DNA from: an archaeon
Lineage (GTDB): Archaea; Asgardarchaeota; Hermodarchaeia; Hermodarchaeales; Hermodarchaeaceae
Assembly: GCA_016550395.1 (NCBI GenBank)
Contig: JABXGY010000023.1
Span: 1-6,360, forward strand
DNA length: 6,360 bases
Direction: 5' to 3'
Shown: positions 1 through 5,146 of the stretch, in pieces
Numbering within the stretch: the stretch's first letter is position 1
How the letters are laid out: each line of letters begins with the position of its first letter
Translations under genes and position numbers: made by a program
The notes under the pieces: generated by a model
Told to the model about the DNA's origin: nothing
The model's database searches: none
What the model saw: the letters and a program-made list of their open reading frames with translations, nothing else

Positions 1-50
1 ATGAACTTAAGCTTCAAAAGACACCTGGAAAATAGATTCGGCGAACCAAC
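1..50 (-). other. dnaK downstream flank, weak dyad
   Basis: These bases follow the dnaK stop codon on the minus strand. I see no convincing start of a next gene, and a dnaJ-like beginning is not visible here. A short dyad at 35-47 (minus strand GGTTCG-C-CGAATC, with one G-T pair) is followed by a short T-rich stretch (TATTTT). It could act as a weak terminator or processing site, but the stem is short and this is only a suggestion. Confidence 0.25.
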
Positions 51-1955
51 CTATTTCTTATCTTCGTCGTCTACGACCTCATATTCTGCGTCCACGACTT
101 TCTTTTTTGATTTCTTCTTCTTTTTCTCAGGTTCTTCTTCTGGTTCTCCTGGTGCTTGCGCTTGTGCCTGTTGACGCGCCTGTTCTTCTGCAACACGTTG
201 ATATACTGCAGTACCCAATCCCTGAAGGACTTCTGTGAGTTTTTCCATCTCTTCTTTCGCTTTGGCGAGATCCTTGTCCTTCACTGCTTTTTCTAGCTGG
301 TTTGCTGCTTCTTCGACTTTCTGCTTATCCTCCTCGTTAACCTTGTCACCGAGCTCCTTCAAGGTTTTTCGTGCAGTGTACACCATTGATTCAGCCTTAT
401 TCAGCTCCTCAACTTCTTCTCGAAGTCGTTTGTCTTCTTCTTCATACTTATCAGCATCAGAAATCATCTTTTCCTTTTGATCGTCAGTGAGTTTTGTAGA
501 GGCTGAGATTGTGATTTTTTGTTCGTTCCCTGTTCCGAGGTCTTTCGCTTTAACGTGTAATATTCCGTTCACATCGATATCAAAAGTAACTTCAATCTGA
601 GGTACACCCATAGGCGCAGGGGGAATTCCTGTGAGGTTAAACTGACCAAGAGAGATATTTTCGCTTGCTCGGGTCCGTTCACCTTGGAGGACATGAATGG
701 TGACAATGGTTTGCATATCGCTGGCAGTACTGAAAATCTGACTTCGTTCAACGGGGATAGTCGTATTCTTTTCGATGATAGGAGTCATGATCTCACCCTT
801 CGTTTCAACTCCTAACGAAAGAGGAGTGACATCAAGTAATAAGAGCTCCTTTACGTCTCCGGTAATCACACCACCCTGAATTGCAGCACCTAAGGCAACT
901 GCTTCCATAGGATCGACACCGCGTTCCGCCTTCTTGCCAATGAACTTCTCGACGTATTGTCGTACAATCGGCATGCGTGTGGGTCCGCCAATGAGTATAA
1001 TTTTGTCCATATCATTCGGACGGAGTTTTGCATCATTGATTGCAGTTCGCATGGGTCCATCACAACGGTTGATGATGTCTCGTACTAAATCCTCAAGTTT
1101 TGCTCGCGTTAGTTTACGCTGAATATGTTTTGGTCCTGCCTTATCTGCAGTTAAATAGGGAAGATTGATTTCAGTTTCTAATACATTTGAGAGTTCAATT
1201 TTCGCTTTTTCCGCAGCTTCAAGTAATCGTCGCCAAGCAGTTGGATCATCCCGAAGATCCATGCCATGTTCACCTTTGAACTCATCTGCCAACCAACTGG
1301 CTACAGCAAGATCCATATCTGTACCGCCAAGTTGTGTGTCCCCGGAGGTGGCTACAACTTGGAAGATACCACTTCCTGTTTCTGGATCTGGTCCAAATTC
1401 CATGATAGTGACATCGAGAGTGCCACCACCAAAGTCAAATACGAGAATTCGCAATTCTTGATCAAGCTTGTCAATCCCGAATGCAAGTGAAGCAGCTGTG
1501 GGTTCGTTGATTAATCGAACTACTTCTAGTCCAGCAAGTTCACCGGCATCTTTGGTTGCTTGACGCTGATTATCATTAAAATATGCAGGAACCGTGATAA
1601 CGGCTTGTTTCACAGGTTCACCCAAAAACGCTTCTGAATCGGTTTTGATTTTCCTTAAAATAAAGGAGGATAACTCCTCAGGTGTGAATGTCTTATCACG
1701 AATCTTAATCTTTTTTCGCGTTCCCATTTTCCGTTTAACGGCTGTTACAGTTCCTTCTGGGTTTGCAACAGCTTGTCTGCGGGCAGGTTCACCCACTAAT
1801 CGTGTCCCATCATCAGTGATGGCGATATATGAGGGGAAAGCTTTTCCTGACACAGTGGGACCTTCTGCGCTCGGGATAATTACCGGGCGGTCACCACGCA
1901 TTACAGCTGCAGCCGAATTGCTTGTTCCCAGGTCAATTCCAATTATTTTTACCAT
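51..1955 (-). CDS. dnaK: Hsp70 chaperone DnaK
   Basis: ATP-dependent cytosolic chaperone that binds exposed hydrophobic segments and cycles with DnaJ and GrpE. The product is 634 aa, normal for the family. The nucleotide-binding domain (about 1-370) shows the phosphate-1 motif GIDLGTSNS (6-14), the lysine in AVKRKMG (K74), NEPTAA (150-155), phosphate-2 DFGGGTLD (174-181), ATSGDTQLGG (202-211) and the adenosine motif LIGGPTR (321-327). The linker LLLLD (371-375) leads into DVTPLSLG and the substrate-binding domain, then a charged helical lid. The tail (about 605-634) is a Glu/Lys-rich stretch ending in a DAEYEVV-type motif, like bacterial DnaK. The segment near residue 80 lacks the roughly 24-residue insert of Gram-negative DnaK. 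Two in-frame ATGs lie just upstream (1964 and 1961). I prefer 1955 because GAGATGAT sits four bases before it and the protein then starts MVKIIGIDLG as is usual. It follows grpE by 29 bases and is probably co-transcribed. Confidence 0.96.
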   Translation of the reverse strand: MVKIIGIDLGTSNSAAAVMRGDRPVIIPSAEGPTVSGKAFPSYIAITDDGTRLVGEPARRQAVANPEGTVTAVKRKMGTRKKIKIRDKTFTPEELSSFILRKIKTDSEAFLGEPVKQAVITVPAYFNDNQRQATKDAGELAGLEVVRLINEPTAASLAFGIDKLDQELRILVFDFGGGTLDVTIMEFGPDPETGSGIFQVVATSGDTQLGGTDMDLAVASWLADEFKGEHGMDLRDDPTAWRRLLEAAEKAKIELSNVLETEINLPYLTADKAGPKHIQRKLTRAKLEDLVRDIINRCDGPMRTAINDAKLRPNDMDKIILIGGPTRMPIVRQYVEKFIGKKAERGVDPMEAVALGAAIQGGVITGDVKELLLLDVTPLSLGVETKGEIMTPIIEKNTTIPVERSQIFSTASDMQTIVTIHVLQGERTRASENISLGQFNLTGIPPAPMGVPQIEVTFDIDVNGILHVKAKDLGTGNEQKITISASTKLTDDQKEKMISDADKYEEEDKRLREEVEELNKAESMVYTARKTLKELGDKVNEEDKQKVEEAANQLEKAVKDKDLAKAKEEMEKLTEVLQGLGTAVYQRVAEEQARQQAQAQAPGEPEEEPEKKKKKSKKKVVDAEYEVVDDEDKK

Positions 1956-1984
1956 TTTCATCATCTCTATTAAATTATCAATTT

Positions 1985-2623
1985 TTATTTCGAATCGGGG
2001 GTAGATTCTTGGGAAGCCTTCGCCTTCTTTTGGGAGGCGGGATTAATTGCGATTTTTACCATCGTTGGGCGCAACAATTCACCCTTAAGTAGATAACCTT
2101 TCCGCAATTCTTCTATCACAGTATTTGGTGGAACTTCCGATGTTTCCTCCCGAACTACAGCTTCATGGCGTAGGGGGTCGAAGAGCATTCCTTCACACTC
2201 GATTGTTTTCACACCAGCATTCTTCAAGGCATTTTTCAGGTTATCCACAACCATGTTGAGACCATCAATAAACGGTTCATTTGGCTCAATTTGAGGAACC
2301 ATTATCTGGGCTCTTTCCAAATCATCTAAAATCGGCAGAAGGGTTAAAATTAACTCGCGATTTGCTTGTAACCGAATCTGCGTTTCACGTCGCTGCATTG
2401 ACTTAATATAATTCTCATGGTCCGCTTGCATGTACGCGAGCTGGTTTTTGTACTGTTCAATTTTTTCTGTTGCATGCTTCAATGCAGTTTCCAACTGCTT
2501 CTTAGTGAGCTTCTTGGGTTTCGTAGCAGACTTGTCCATTGAAACACTAGCCTTCTTACCATGACTGCTATGTTCTTTTTTTGTCTTTGTGGTTTCATCC
2601 GGTTGAGGCTGATTTTTTGTCAC
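1985..2623 (-). CDS. grpE: GrpE nucleotide exchange factor of DnaK
   Basis: Releases ADP from DnaK so the chaperone can rebind ATP; acts as a cytosolic dimer. The product is 212 aa. Residues 1-40 are a Lys/Ser/Thr-rich, probably disordered tail. Residues 40-85 form a long charged helix (coiled coil), followed by the helical dimer segment LILTLLPILDDLERA (91-105). The C-terminal beta domain carries the family signature: FDPLRHEAV (148-156), then RKGYLLKGELLRPTMVKI (174-191). The start is GTG at 2623, chosen because a strong AGGAGGAT lies 8 bases before it. An internal ATG at codon 29 has no comparable site and would remove only tail. The gene lies directly before dnaK, the usual pairing. The C-terminal 20 residues are again Lys/Ser-rich. 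Confidence 0.95.
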   Translation of the reverse strand: MTKNQPQPDETTKTKKEHSSHGKKASVSMDKSATKPKKLTKKQLETALKHATEKIEQYKNQLAYMQADHENYIKSMQRRETQIRLQANRELILTLLPILDDLERAQIMVPQIEPNEPFIDGLNMVVDNLKNALKNAGVKTIECEGMLFDPLRHEAVVREETSEVPPNTVIEELRKGYLLKGELLRPTMVKIAINPASQKKAKASQESTPDSK

Positions 2624-2631
2624 AGACTGAA

Positions 2632-2640
2632 ATCCTCCTG
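2632..2640 (-). promoter_or_regulatory. Shine-Dalgarno of grpE (GTG start)
   Basis: The minus strand reads CAGGAGGAT, a strong match to the archaeal/bacterial anti-Shine-Dalgarno, 8 bases before GTG at 2623. It decides in favour of the GTG start over the later in-frame ATG. Confidence 0.8.
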
Positions 2641-2672
2641 TGAATCTTTTATCAATTGCGGAATATCTTCTC

Positions 2673-2699
2673 GCTGATGAGAGCAGATGACATCAGCTC
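2673..2699. repeat. overlapping dyads in grpE leader
   Basis: Two mutually exclusive inverted repeats share this stretch. One is GCTGATG (2673-2679) with CATCAGC (2691-2697), a perfect 7-bp stem with an 11-base loop. The other is GAGCAGATG-A-CATCAGCTC (2681-2699), an odd-length near-palindrome with 9-bp arms and one mismatch. Both lie 50-75 bases upstream of the grpE start, inside the predicted untranslated leader. They could be an RNA switch or a protein-binding operator. The sequence alone cannot say which, but the symmetry itself is directly visible. Confidence 0.5.
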
Positions 2700-2760
2700 G
2701 AATCCCAAACCCTACCCTGAGCCATCTGTATCAAATGCAAGACGCTCTAGGGGGTGGTCC

Positions 2761-2809
2761 AGCAGCTCAGAAAAATCAAGCTACGAAATAAAAAATTTTC
2801 GGAGCTGCT
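2761..2809. repeat. 8-bp inverted repeat bracketing the grpE promoter
   Basis: AGCAGCTC (2761-2768) and GAGCTGCT (2802-2809) are perfect inverted copies with centres 41 bp apart, close to four turns of B-DNA. The candidate TATA/BRE of grpE-dnaK lies between them, and the first arm falls at the expected transcription start. This layout suits a regulator bound on one DNA face. It could equally form a long-loop hairpin in transcripts running on from the thioredoxin gene. Function is inferred. Confidence 0.4.
2786..2800 (-). promoter_or_regulatory. candidate TATA/BRE promoter of grpE-dnaK
   Basis: On the minus strand GAAAA (BRE-like, 2796-2800) is followed by TTTTTTATTT (2786-2795). With usual archaeal spacing, transcription would start near 2763, giving a leader of about 140 nt before grpE. 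A T-rich block here could alternatively serve as the terminator of the upstream thioredoxin transcript, or do both. Confidence 0.4.
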
Positions 2810-2846
2810 TGTAGATAAACTAGTACCATGATAAGATGAGACTTGA

Positions 2847-3263
2847 TTAGAGAAATGTGTCCAGAGCGGCTTTTAGCGGTTGATAACCTACGCCACCAAC
2901 TACGCGATGAACCAACTGCCCATCCTTGAAGATGCCAAACGTGGGCACGCCTTGCACACGATACCGCATCGCAACTTCAATATTCATATCAACATCAACC
3001 TTAGCTACCTTTGCTCGCCCAGCATATTCTTGAGCGAGTTGATCGACGACTGGAGCCATCATCTTACAGGGTCCACACCATTCAGCATGGAAGTCAACAA
3101 GCGTTACTCCTTTACTGACTGTTTCATCGAAATCCTGGGTGGATAAGTGTAATATACCTTGGGGGGTATGTGAGGGTTCTGTATATGTTGCCATTGACTG
3201 TTTCAACTCCATGAGTTTCCTTTTGCGTAATCTTTCAAGTTCTGGATCAGGTTGTTCACTCAT
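2847..3263 (-). CDS. thioredoxin with charged N-terminal helix
   Basis: Small cytosolic disulfide reductase. The product is 138 aa, about 30 longer than a minimal thioredoxin because of an N-terminal extension. The fold shows LVDFHAEWCGPCKMMAP: buried Asp57, active-site WCGPC at 62-66, VAKVDVD (86-92) and the cis-proline loop GVPTF (105-109, Pro107), then FKDGQLVHRVVGG. Residues 1-35 are extra. They begin PELERLRKRKLMELKQ, a charged helix like the N-termini of some other archaeal proteins such as PDCD5. The ATG at 3263 is chosen because GGTGAT ends four bases before it and because it overlaps the preceding gene by 8 bases (ATGAGTGA), implying translational coupling. The frame stays open upstream to 3329, but that part lies inside the neighbouring gene. 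The reductant (thioredoxin reductase) is not in the window. Confidence 0.93.
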   Translation of the reverse strand: MSEQPDPELERLRKRKLMELKQSMATYTEPSHTPQGILHLSTQDFDETVSKGVTLVDFHAEWCGPCKMMAPVVDQLAQEYAGRAKVAKVDVDMNIEVAMRYRVQGVPTFGIFKDGQLVHRVVGGVGYQPLKAALDTFL

Positions 3264-3489
3264 CTGAATCACCTTCTCCAGCAGTTTGAGTGGATGGACT
3301 GCAACTTTGTCCGTGACAGCCTTGTCCACTTACTAGGTTGGGAACGATGTAGGCAGCAAGTAAAATGACAAGTCCAATCACAGCTAGCCAAGGTAGTGTG
3401 ATCAAAGCACTCACTAAAATGAGGGCTAGACCAGTAACGACCATGATTAGGCCGGTTTTTGTACAGAACGGACAGCCAATATTTACCAT
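3256..3489 (-). CDS. small two-helix membrane protein with two Cys pairs
   Basis: Unrecognised 77-aa protein. It starts MVNIGCPFCTK with a CxxC (Cys6, Cys9). Two hydrophobic helices follow, about 13-31 and 33-53, separated by a short Leu-Pro-Trp turn. Then comes GCHGQSC (Cys58, Cys63) and an acidic Ser/Thr-rich tail. With a helical hairpin both Cys pairs fall on the same membrane face, so they could bind a metal or form redox disulfides. The overlapping thioredoxin gene makes a thiol-redox role plausible, but this is inference. The layout loosely recalls DUF2892/YgaP-type membrane segments, without a clear match. ATG 3489 is preferred: GGTGTAAT lies just upstream, and the hydrophobic layout then begins normally. 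A TTG at 3537 would add 16 basic residues without a ribosome site. Confidence 0.75.
   Translation of the reverse strand: MVNIGCPFCTKTGLIMVVTGLALILVSALITLPWLAVIGLVILLAAYIVPNLVSGQGCHGQSCSPSTQTAGEGDSDE
3268..3273 (-). promoter_or_regulatory. Shine-Dalgarno of thioredoxin, inside upstream gene
   Basis: GGTGAT on the minus strand, a good complement to the archaeal 16S 3' end, lies four bases before ATG 3263. It sits within the last codons of the membrane-protein gene, supporting coupled translation of the two. Confidence 0.65.
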
Positions 3490-3568
3490 CTGATTACACC
3501 GTTTATCTCGCTGCAAGTTGTTCTTTAGCCTTATCAATCAGCGAGTAATGAAGGAGTGAGTGCTATTA

Positions 3569-3583
3569 GATATAAAGGTAACG
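3569..3583 (-). promoter_or_regulatory. TATA promoter of membrane protein-thioredoxin pair
   Basis: The minus strand reads TTTATATC (3569-3576), a good archaeal TATA box, preceded by a CGTTACC stretch where the BRE would lie. Transcription would start near 3545, leaving about 56 nt before ATG 3489. No competing box is seen closer to the gene. Confidence 0.6.
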
Positions 3584-3584
3584 A

Positions 3585-3597
3585 TAGTGCCACTACT
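3585..3597. promoter_or_regulatory. candidate operator TAGTGCCACTACT, copy 1
   Basis: This 13-mer contains a perfect TAGTG-C-CACTA dyad and matches 11 of 13 bases of TAGTTTCACTACT at 4025-4037 in the regulator's own upstream region. It lies eight bases upstream of the TATA box of the membrane protein-thioredoxin pair. That is where archaeal activators or repressors commonly bind. Binding by the adjacent winged-helix regulator is inferred. Confidence 0.45.
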
Positions 3598-3612
3598 TAG
3601 CACAACTGGTAT

Positions 3613-3990
3613 TTAGCTTCCCACCGCTTGAACCCAATGCCGATCTAAGAAGTCCACTATCTGCTGATAAAACGAGTCCAACGCTTTTTTGATTAGCTCT
3701 TTTAATGTTGCAAGATTAACTGCTTCGTATACATATACGTAGCCTCCTTTTCGGAGTGTTCGTGTTCGGCGATGGGCAAAGCCTCGCTGTACAAGGTTTT
3801 GAATAGCACGTTGTATCGTGCTTCGGTTCCGTCCTAGTGCTTCAGCGACGTCTTTGACGGTAGCCTGTCCTTTTAGAAGATAGAAATATACGTCGATTTC
3901 CAGATTTCGCAACCCTAGAAAGCAGTGCATTACATCGCTTGCTTCGACCTTCTGACCGGTCATGATTTGTCGAACACCTAACAGAGCCAT
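3613..3990 (-). CDS. winged-helix transcriptional regulator, TrmB/MarR-like
   Basis: Probable DNA-binding dimer of 125 aa. The core LRNLEIDVYFYLLKGQATVKDVAEAL (28-52) starts the winged helix. The recognition helix is in GRNRSTIQRAIQNLVQRGF (53-71). The wing is RRTRTLRKGGYVYVYEAV (74-91), with the glycine turn and tyrosines common in small archaeal regulators of the TrmB/MarR type. A C-terminal amphipathic helix (94-117) probably dimerises. No sugar- or ligand-binding domain is present, unlike full-length TrmB. There is a single cysteine (Cys23). ATG 3990 is chosen because GGTGA lies seven bases before it; later ATGs at codons 10 and 21 lack such a site. It is upstream of, and in the same direction as, the membrane protein-thioredoxin pair and shares a promoter motif with it. 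It is therefore a candidate regulator of that pair and of itself; the inducing signal is unknown. Confidence 0.82.
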   Translation of the reverse strand: MALLGVRQIMTGQKVEASDVMHCFLGLRNLEIDVYFYLLKGQATVKDVAEALGRNRSTIQRAIQNLVQRGFAHRRTRTLRKGGYVYVYEAVNLATLKELIKKALDSFYQQIVDFLDRHWVQAVGS

Positions 3991-4009
3991 AAGAAATTCA
4001 CCAATGATT

Positions 4010-4018
4010 AATCTATAA
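4010..4018 (-). promoter_or_regulatory. candidate TATA box of the winged-helix regulator
   Basis: The minus strand reads TTATAGATT. Standard spacing puts the start of transcription at or near ATG 3990, which would make the mRNA leaderless and leave the GGTGA at 3997-4001 largely outside it. Either the start lies slightly upstream or the Shine-Dalgarno match is fortuitous. An alternative box could lie in AAACTAATTT about ten bases further up. Confidence 0.4.
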
Positions 4019-4024
4019 TGAAAT

Positions 4025-4037
4025 TAGTTTCACTACT
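4025..4037. promoter_or_regulatory. candidate operator TAGTTTCACTACT, copy 2
   Basis: Second copy of the motif at 3585-3597, differing only at two central bases. It sits six bases upstream of the regulator's TATA box, nearly the same place as the first copy. It overlaps a TGAAA-TTAG-TTTCA dyad (4019-4032). Autoregulation is the simple reading. Confidence 0.45.
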
Positions 4038-4045
4038 GTATGAAT

Positions 4046-4078
4046 GTTGTGGTCAGTAGACCAATAACCACTCACAAC
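4046..4078. repeat. nested inverted repeats between divergent genes
   Basis: GTTGTG (4046-4051) pairs with CACAAC (4073-4078), and GTGGT (4049-4053) alternatively with ACCAC (4067-4071). Inside is GGTC-AGTA-GACC (4052-4062 region). The stretch lies in the 182-base gap between the regulator (minus) and the glycosylase (plus), upstream of both promoters. It may be a binding region, but no function can be assigned. Confidence 0.3.
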
Positions 4079-4116
4079 CGTTTCGAGGGTCTTTAAGGCT
4101 CAAAGTAATCAGGTCG

Positions 4117-4123
4117 TTTAATA
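4117..4123 (+). promoter_or_regulatory. candidate TATA box of the glycosylase gene
   Basis: TTTAATA on the plus strand. Transcription would start near 4147, giving a leader of about 26 nt that holds the GGTGGAT site before ATG 4173. AAAATAT at 4134-4140 is an alternative but would lie too close to that ribosome site. Confidence 0.35.
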
Positions 4124-4172
4124 GGAATAACGTAAAATATGTCTTGTTGCCTTCGATGAAGGCGGTGGATGA

Positions 4173-5087
4173 ATGTCCGACGTCCATGGATTCCAAGTAG
4201 AATTGGAAAGACCATTTGATTTGGATGTAACCATTGATAGTTGGATTTACCCGGATATCCAACCTACTCCTGAAATAAAACGATCTGGGGAGTTTGCCCG
4301 CTGCCTTCCGATTGATAATACTCAAGTGCCTGTTCGTGTTCGTCAAATTCGGCAAGGTCCTCATCCTCTCTTGGAAGTTCAATGGCCCGCAAAGTTTGGA
4401 CGCAAACATGAATCCATTATTTCCCTCGTGGAGTGGTCGTTGGGCTGGGATATTGATACCCGACCTGTGCTGAAAGCGATTAAATCAGATCCCGTGATTG
4501 CTCATCTTGAGAAACCTTTGAGAGGGCTTCGACCTTATAGTCCACCTACTTTTTTTGAAGCCATTGTAAAGGCGATTCTTCAACAGCAAGTCAGTTTCCG
4601 ATCAGCGAATCAAGTAACACGGAGGCTTATCTTATCCTATGGTTCAAAGTGTCAAATTGAGGGGGATAAACTATATGGGTTTCCATCGATTGAAATGCTA
4701 GTGAAGCTTTCGGAATCTGATCTTCGAGCGTGTAAACTCGGTTACAAAGCTCCGTATCTTGTTGGATTGTTTCAACAACTTACGAAAGGGAATTTACAGT
4801 TGGATGAGCTTACACACTATGACTCGGATATAGTTGTGCGTGAGCTAGATGCCCTGCGAGGTATAGGACTTTGGACGGCTGAGCTTGCTGTGTTAACCGG
4901 GCTGCGAAGGTTAGAGGTATTTCCGTCTGATGATTTGGGAATCAGGCAAATCATTTCTCGGTTCTATTTGCGGGGGATGCCAGCAAAACGTCAAGACGTG
5001 GAAAGGGTGGCTAAACGCTGGGGTACCGTAGGAGCTCTTGTTCAATATTTCCTGATGTGCGCTCAGGTTTTGGGTCTCATAGAATAA
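4173..5087 (+). CDS. AlkA-like DNA-3-methyladenine glycosylase (HhH-GPD)
   Basis: Base-excision repair enzyme expected to cut the N-glycosidic bond of alkylated bases such as 3-methyladenine. The product is 304 aa, close to AlkA length. Residues 1-115 are a divergent N-terminal domain with the mixed strand/helix look of AlkA. The helical core begins PTFFEAIVKAILQQQVS (125-141), a segment typical of the family. The helix-hairpin-helix is LRGIGLWTAELA (228-239). The Gly/Pro-Asp loop reads VFPSDDLGIRQ (249-259), where Asp254 aligns with catalytic Asp238 of E. coli AlkA. No FeS-cluster cysteines are seen, unlike Nth/MutY relatives. The start ATG 4173 has GGTGGAT just before it. It is divergent from the winged-helix regulator, and its stop TAA overlaps an ATG (TAATG) in the frame of the next gene. 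No functional link to the iron genes is implied. Substrate range cannot be read from sequence; an OGG-like role is less likely. Confidence 0.88.
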   Translation: MSDVHGFQVELERPFDLDVTIDSWIYPDIQPTPEIKRSGEFARCLPIDNTQVPVRVRQIRQGPHPLLEVQWPAKFGRKHESIISLVEWSLGWDIDTRPVLKAIKSDPVIAHLEKPLRGLRPYSPPTFFEAIVKAILQQQVSFRSANQVTRRLILSYGSKCQIEGDKLYGFPSIEMLVKLSESDLRACKLGYKAPYLVGLFQQLTKGNLQLDELTHYDSDIVVRELDALRGIGLWTAELAVLTGLRRLEVFPSDDLGIRQIISRFYLRGMPAKRQDVERVAKRWGTVGALVQYFLMCAQVLGLIE

Positions 5088-5115
5088 TGTTGGTAAAGCT
5101 AATACAATGTAAAGC

Positions 5116-5137
5116 TTTATATTTAGGCTTGCCTAAA
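5116..5137 (+). promoter_or_regulatory. TATA box plus DtxR-type operator of the iron operon
   Basis: TTTATATTT (5116-5124) is a good TATA box. It overlaps the left edge of a perfect 16-bp dyad, TTTAGGC-TT-GCCTAAA (5122-5137). The TTAGG/CCTAA half-sites are those of known DtxR, SirR and MntR operators. Predicted transcription start (about 5146) falls on the regulator's ATG at 5147, so a metal-loaded repressor bound here would sit between TATA box and start and block transcription. The dyad is directly visible; its binding by the adjacent regulator is a strong inference. Confidence 0.8.
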
Positions 5138-5146
5138 ATTCTTGGT

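Larger units (their letters stand above)
2624..2846 (-). other. non-coding gap: trx 3' flank and long grpE leader
   Basis: This 223-base gap separates the thioredoxin stop from grpE. No open frame with coding character and no tRNA fold were found. It holds the candidate promoter, the bracketing inverted repeat and the leader dyads listed separately. On the minus strand it also has CTGAGC (2770-2765) pairable with GCTCAG (2722-2717), and CCCTA (2752-2748) pairable with TAGGG (2714-2710). Those two pairings interlock as an H-type pseudoknot would. Confidence 0.5.

Noticed and set aside
1914..1955. DnaK motif variants GTSNS and GGPTR instead of GTTNS and GGSTR
   Set aside because: Conservative changes seen among Hsp70 proteins; the rest of the ATP site is intact, so loss of function is not suggested.
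1594..2004. Plus-strand open frame across the 5' end of dnaK
   Set aside because: It is the antisense of a strongly conserved gene, and its translation is not protein-like.
2671..2722. Box C/D-type guide RNA, from CTGATGA and CTGA-like motifs
   Set aside because: The C-box match is imperfect, terminal stem pairing is missing, and the motifs are short enough to be chance in a region already rich in dyads.
2701..2722. G-quadruplex on the minus strand (GGGTAGGGTTTGGG)
   Set aside because: Only three GGG runs are present; a fourth is not close enough to support an intramolecular quadruplex.
2641..2760. Possible tRNA, suggested by TCGAATCCC on the plus strand and ATTCGAGC on the minus strand
   Set aside because: The flanking bases do not form a five-pair T stem, and no acceptor stem or anticodon arm can be built on either strand.
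4139..4159. Six-codon upstream frame (MSCCLR) before the glycosylase
   Set aside because: Its ATG lies about at or before the expected transcription start and has no ribosome site.
4053..4409. Minus-strand open frame opposite the glycosylase start
   Set aside because: It overlaps the glycosylase N-terminus and the divergent promoter region and shows no recognisable motif.
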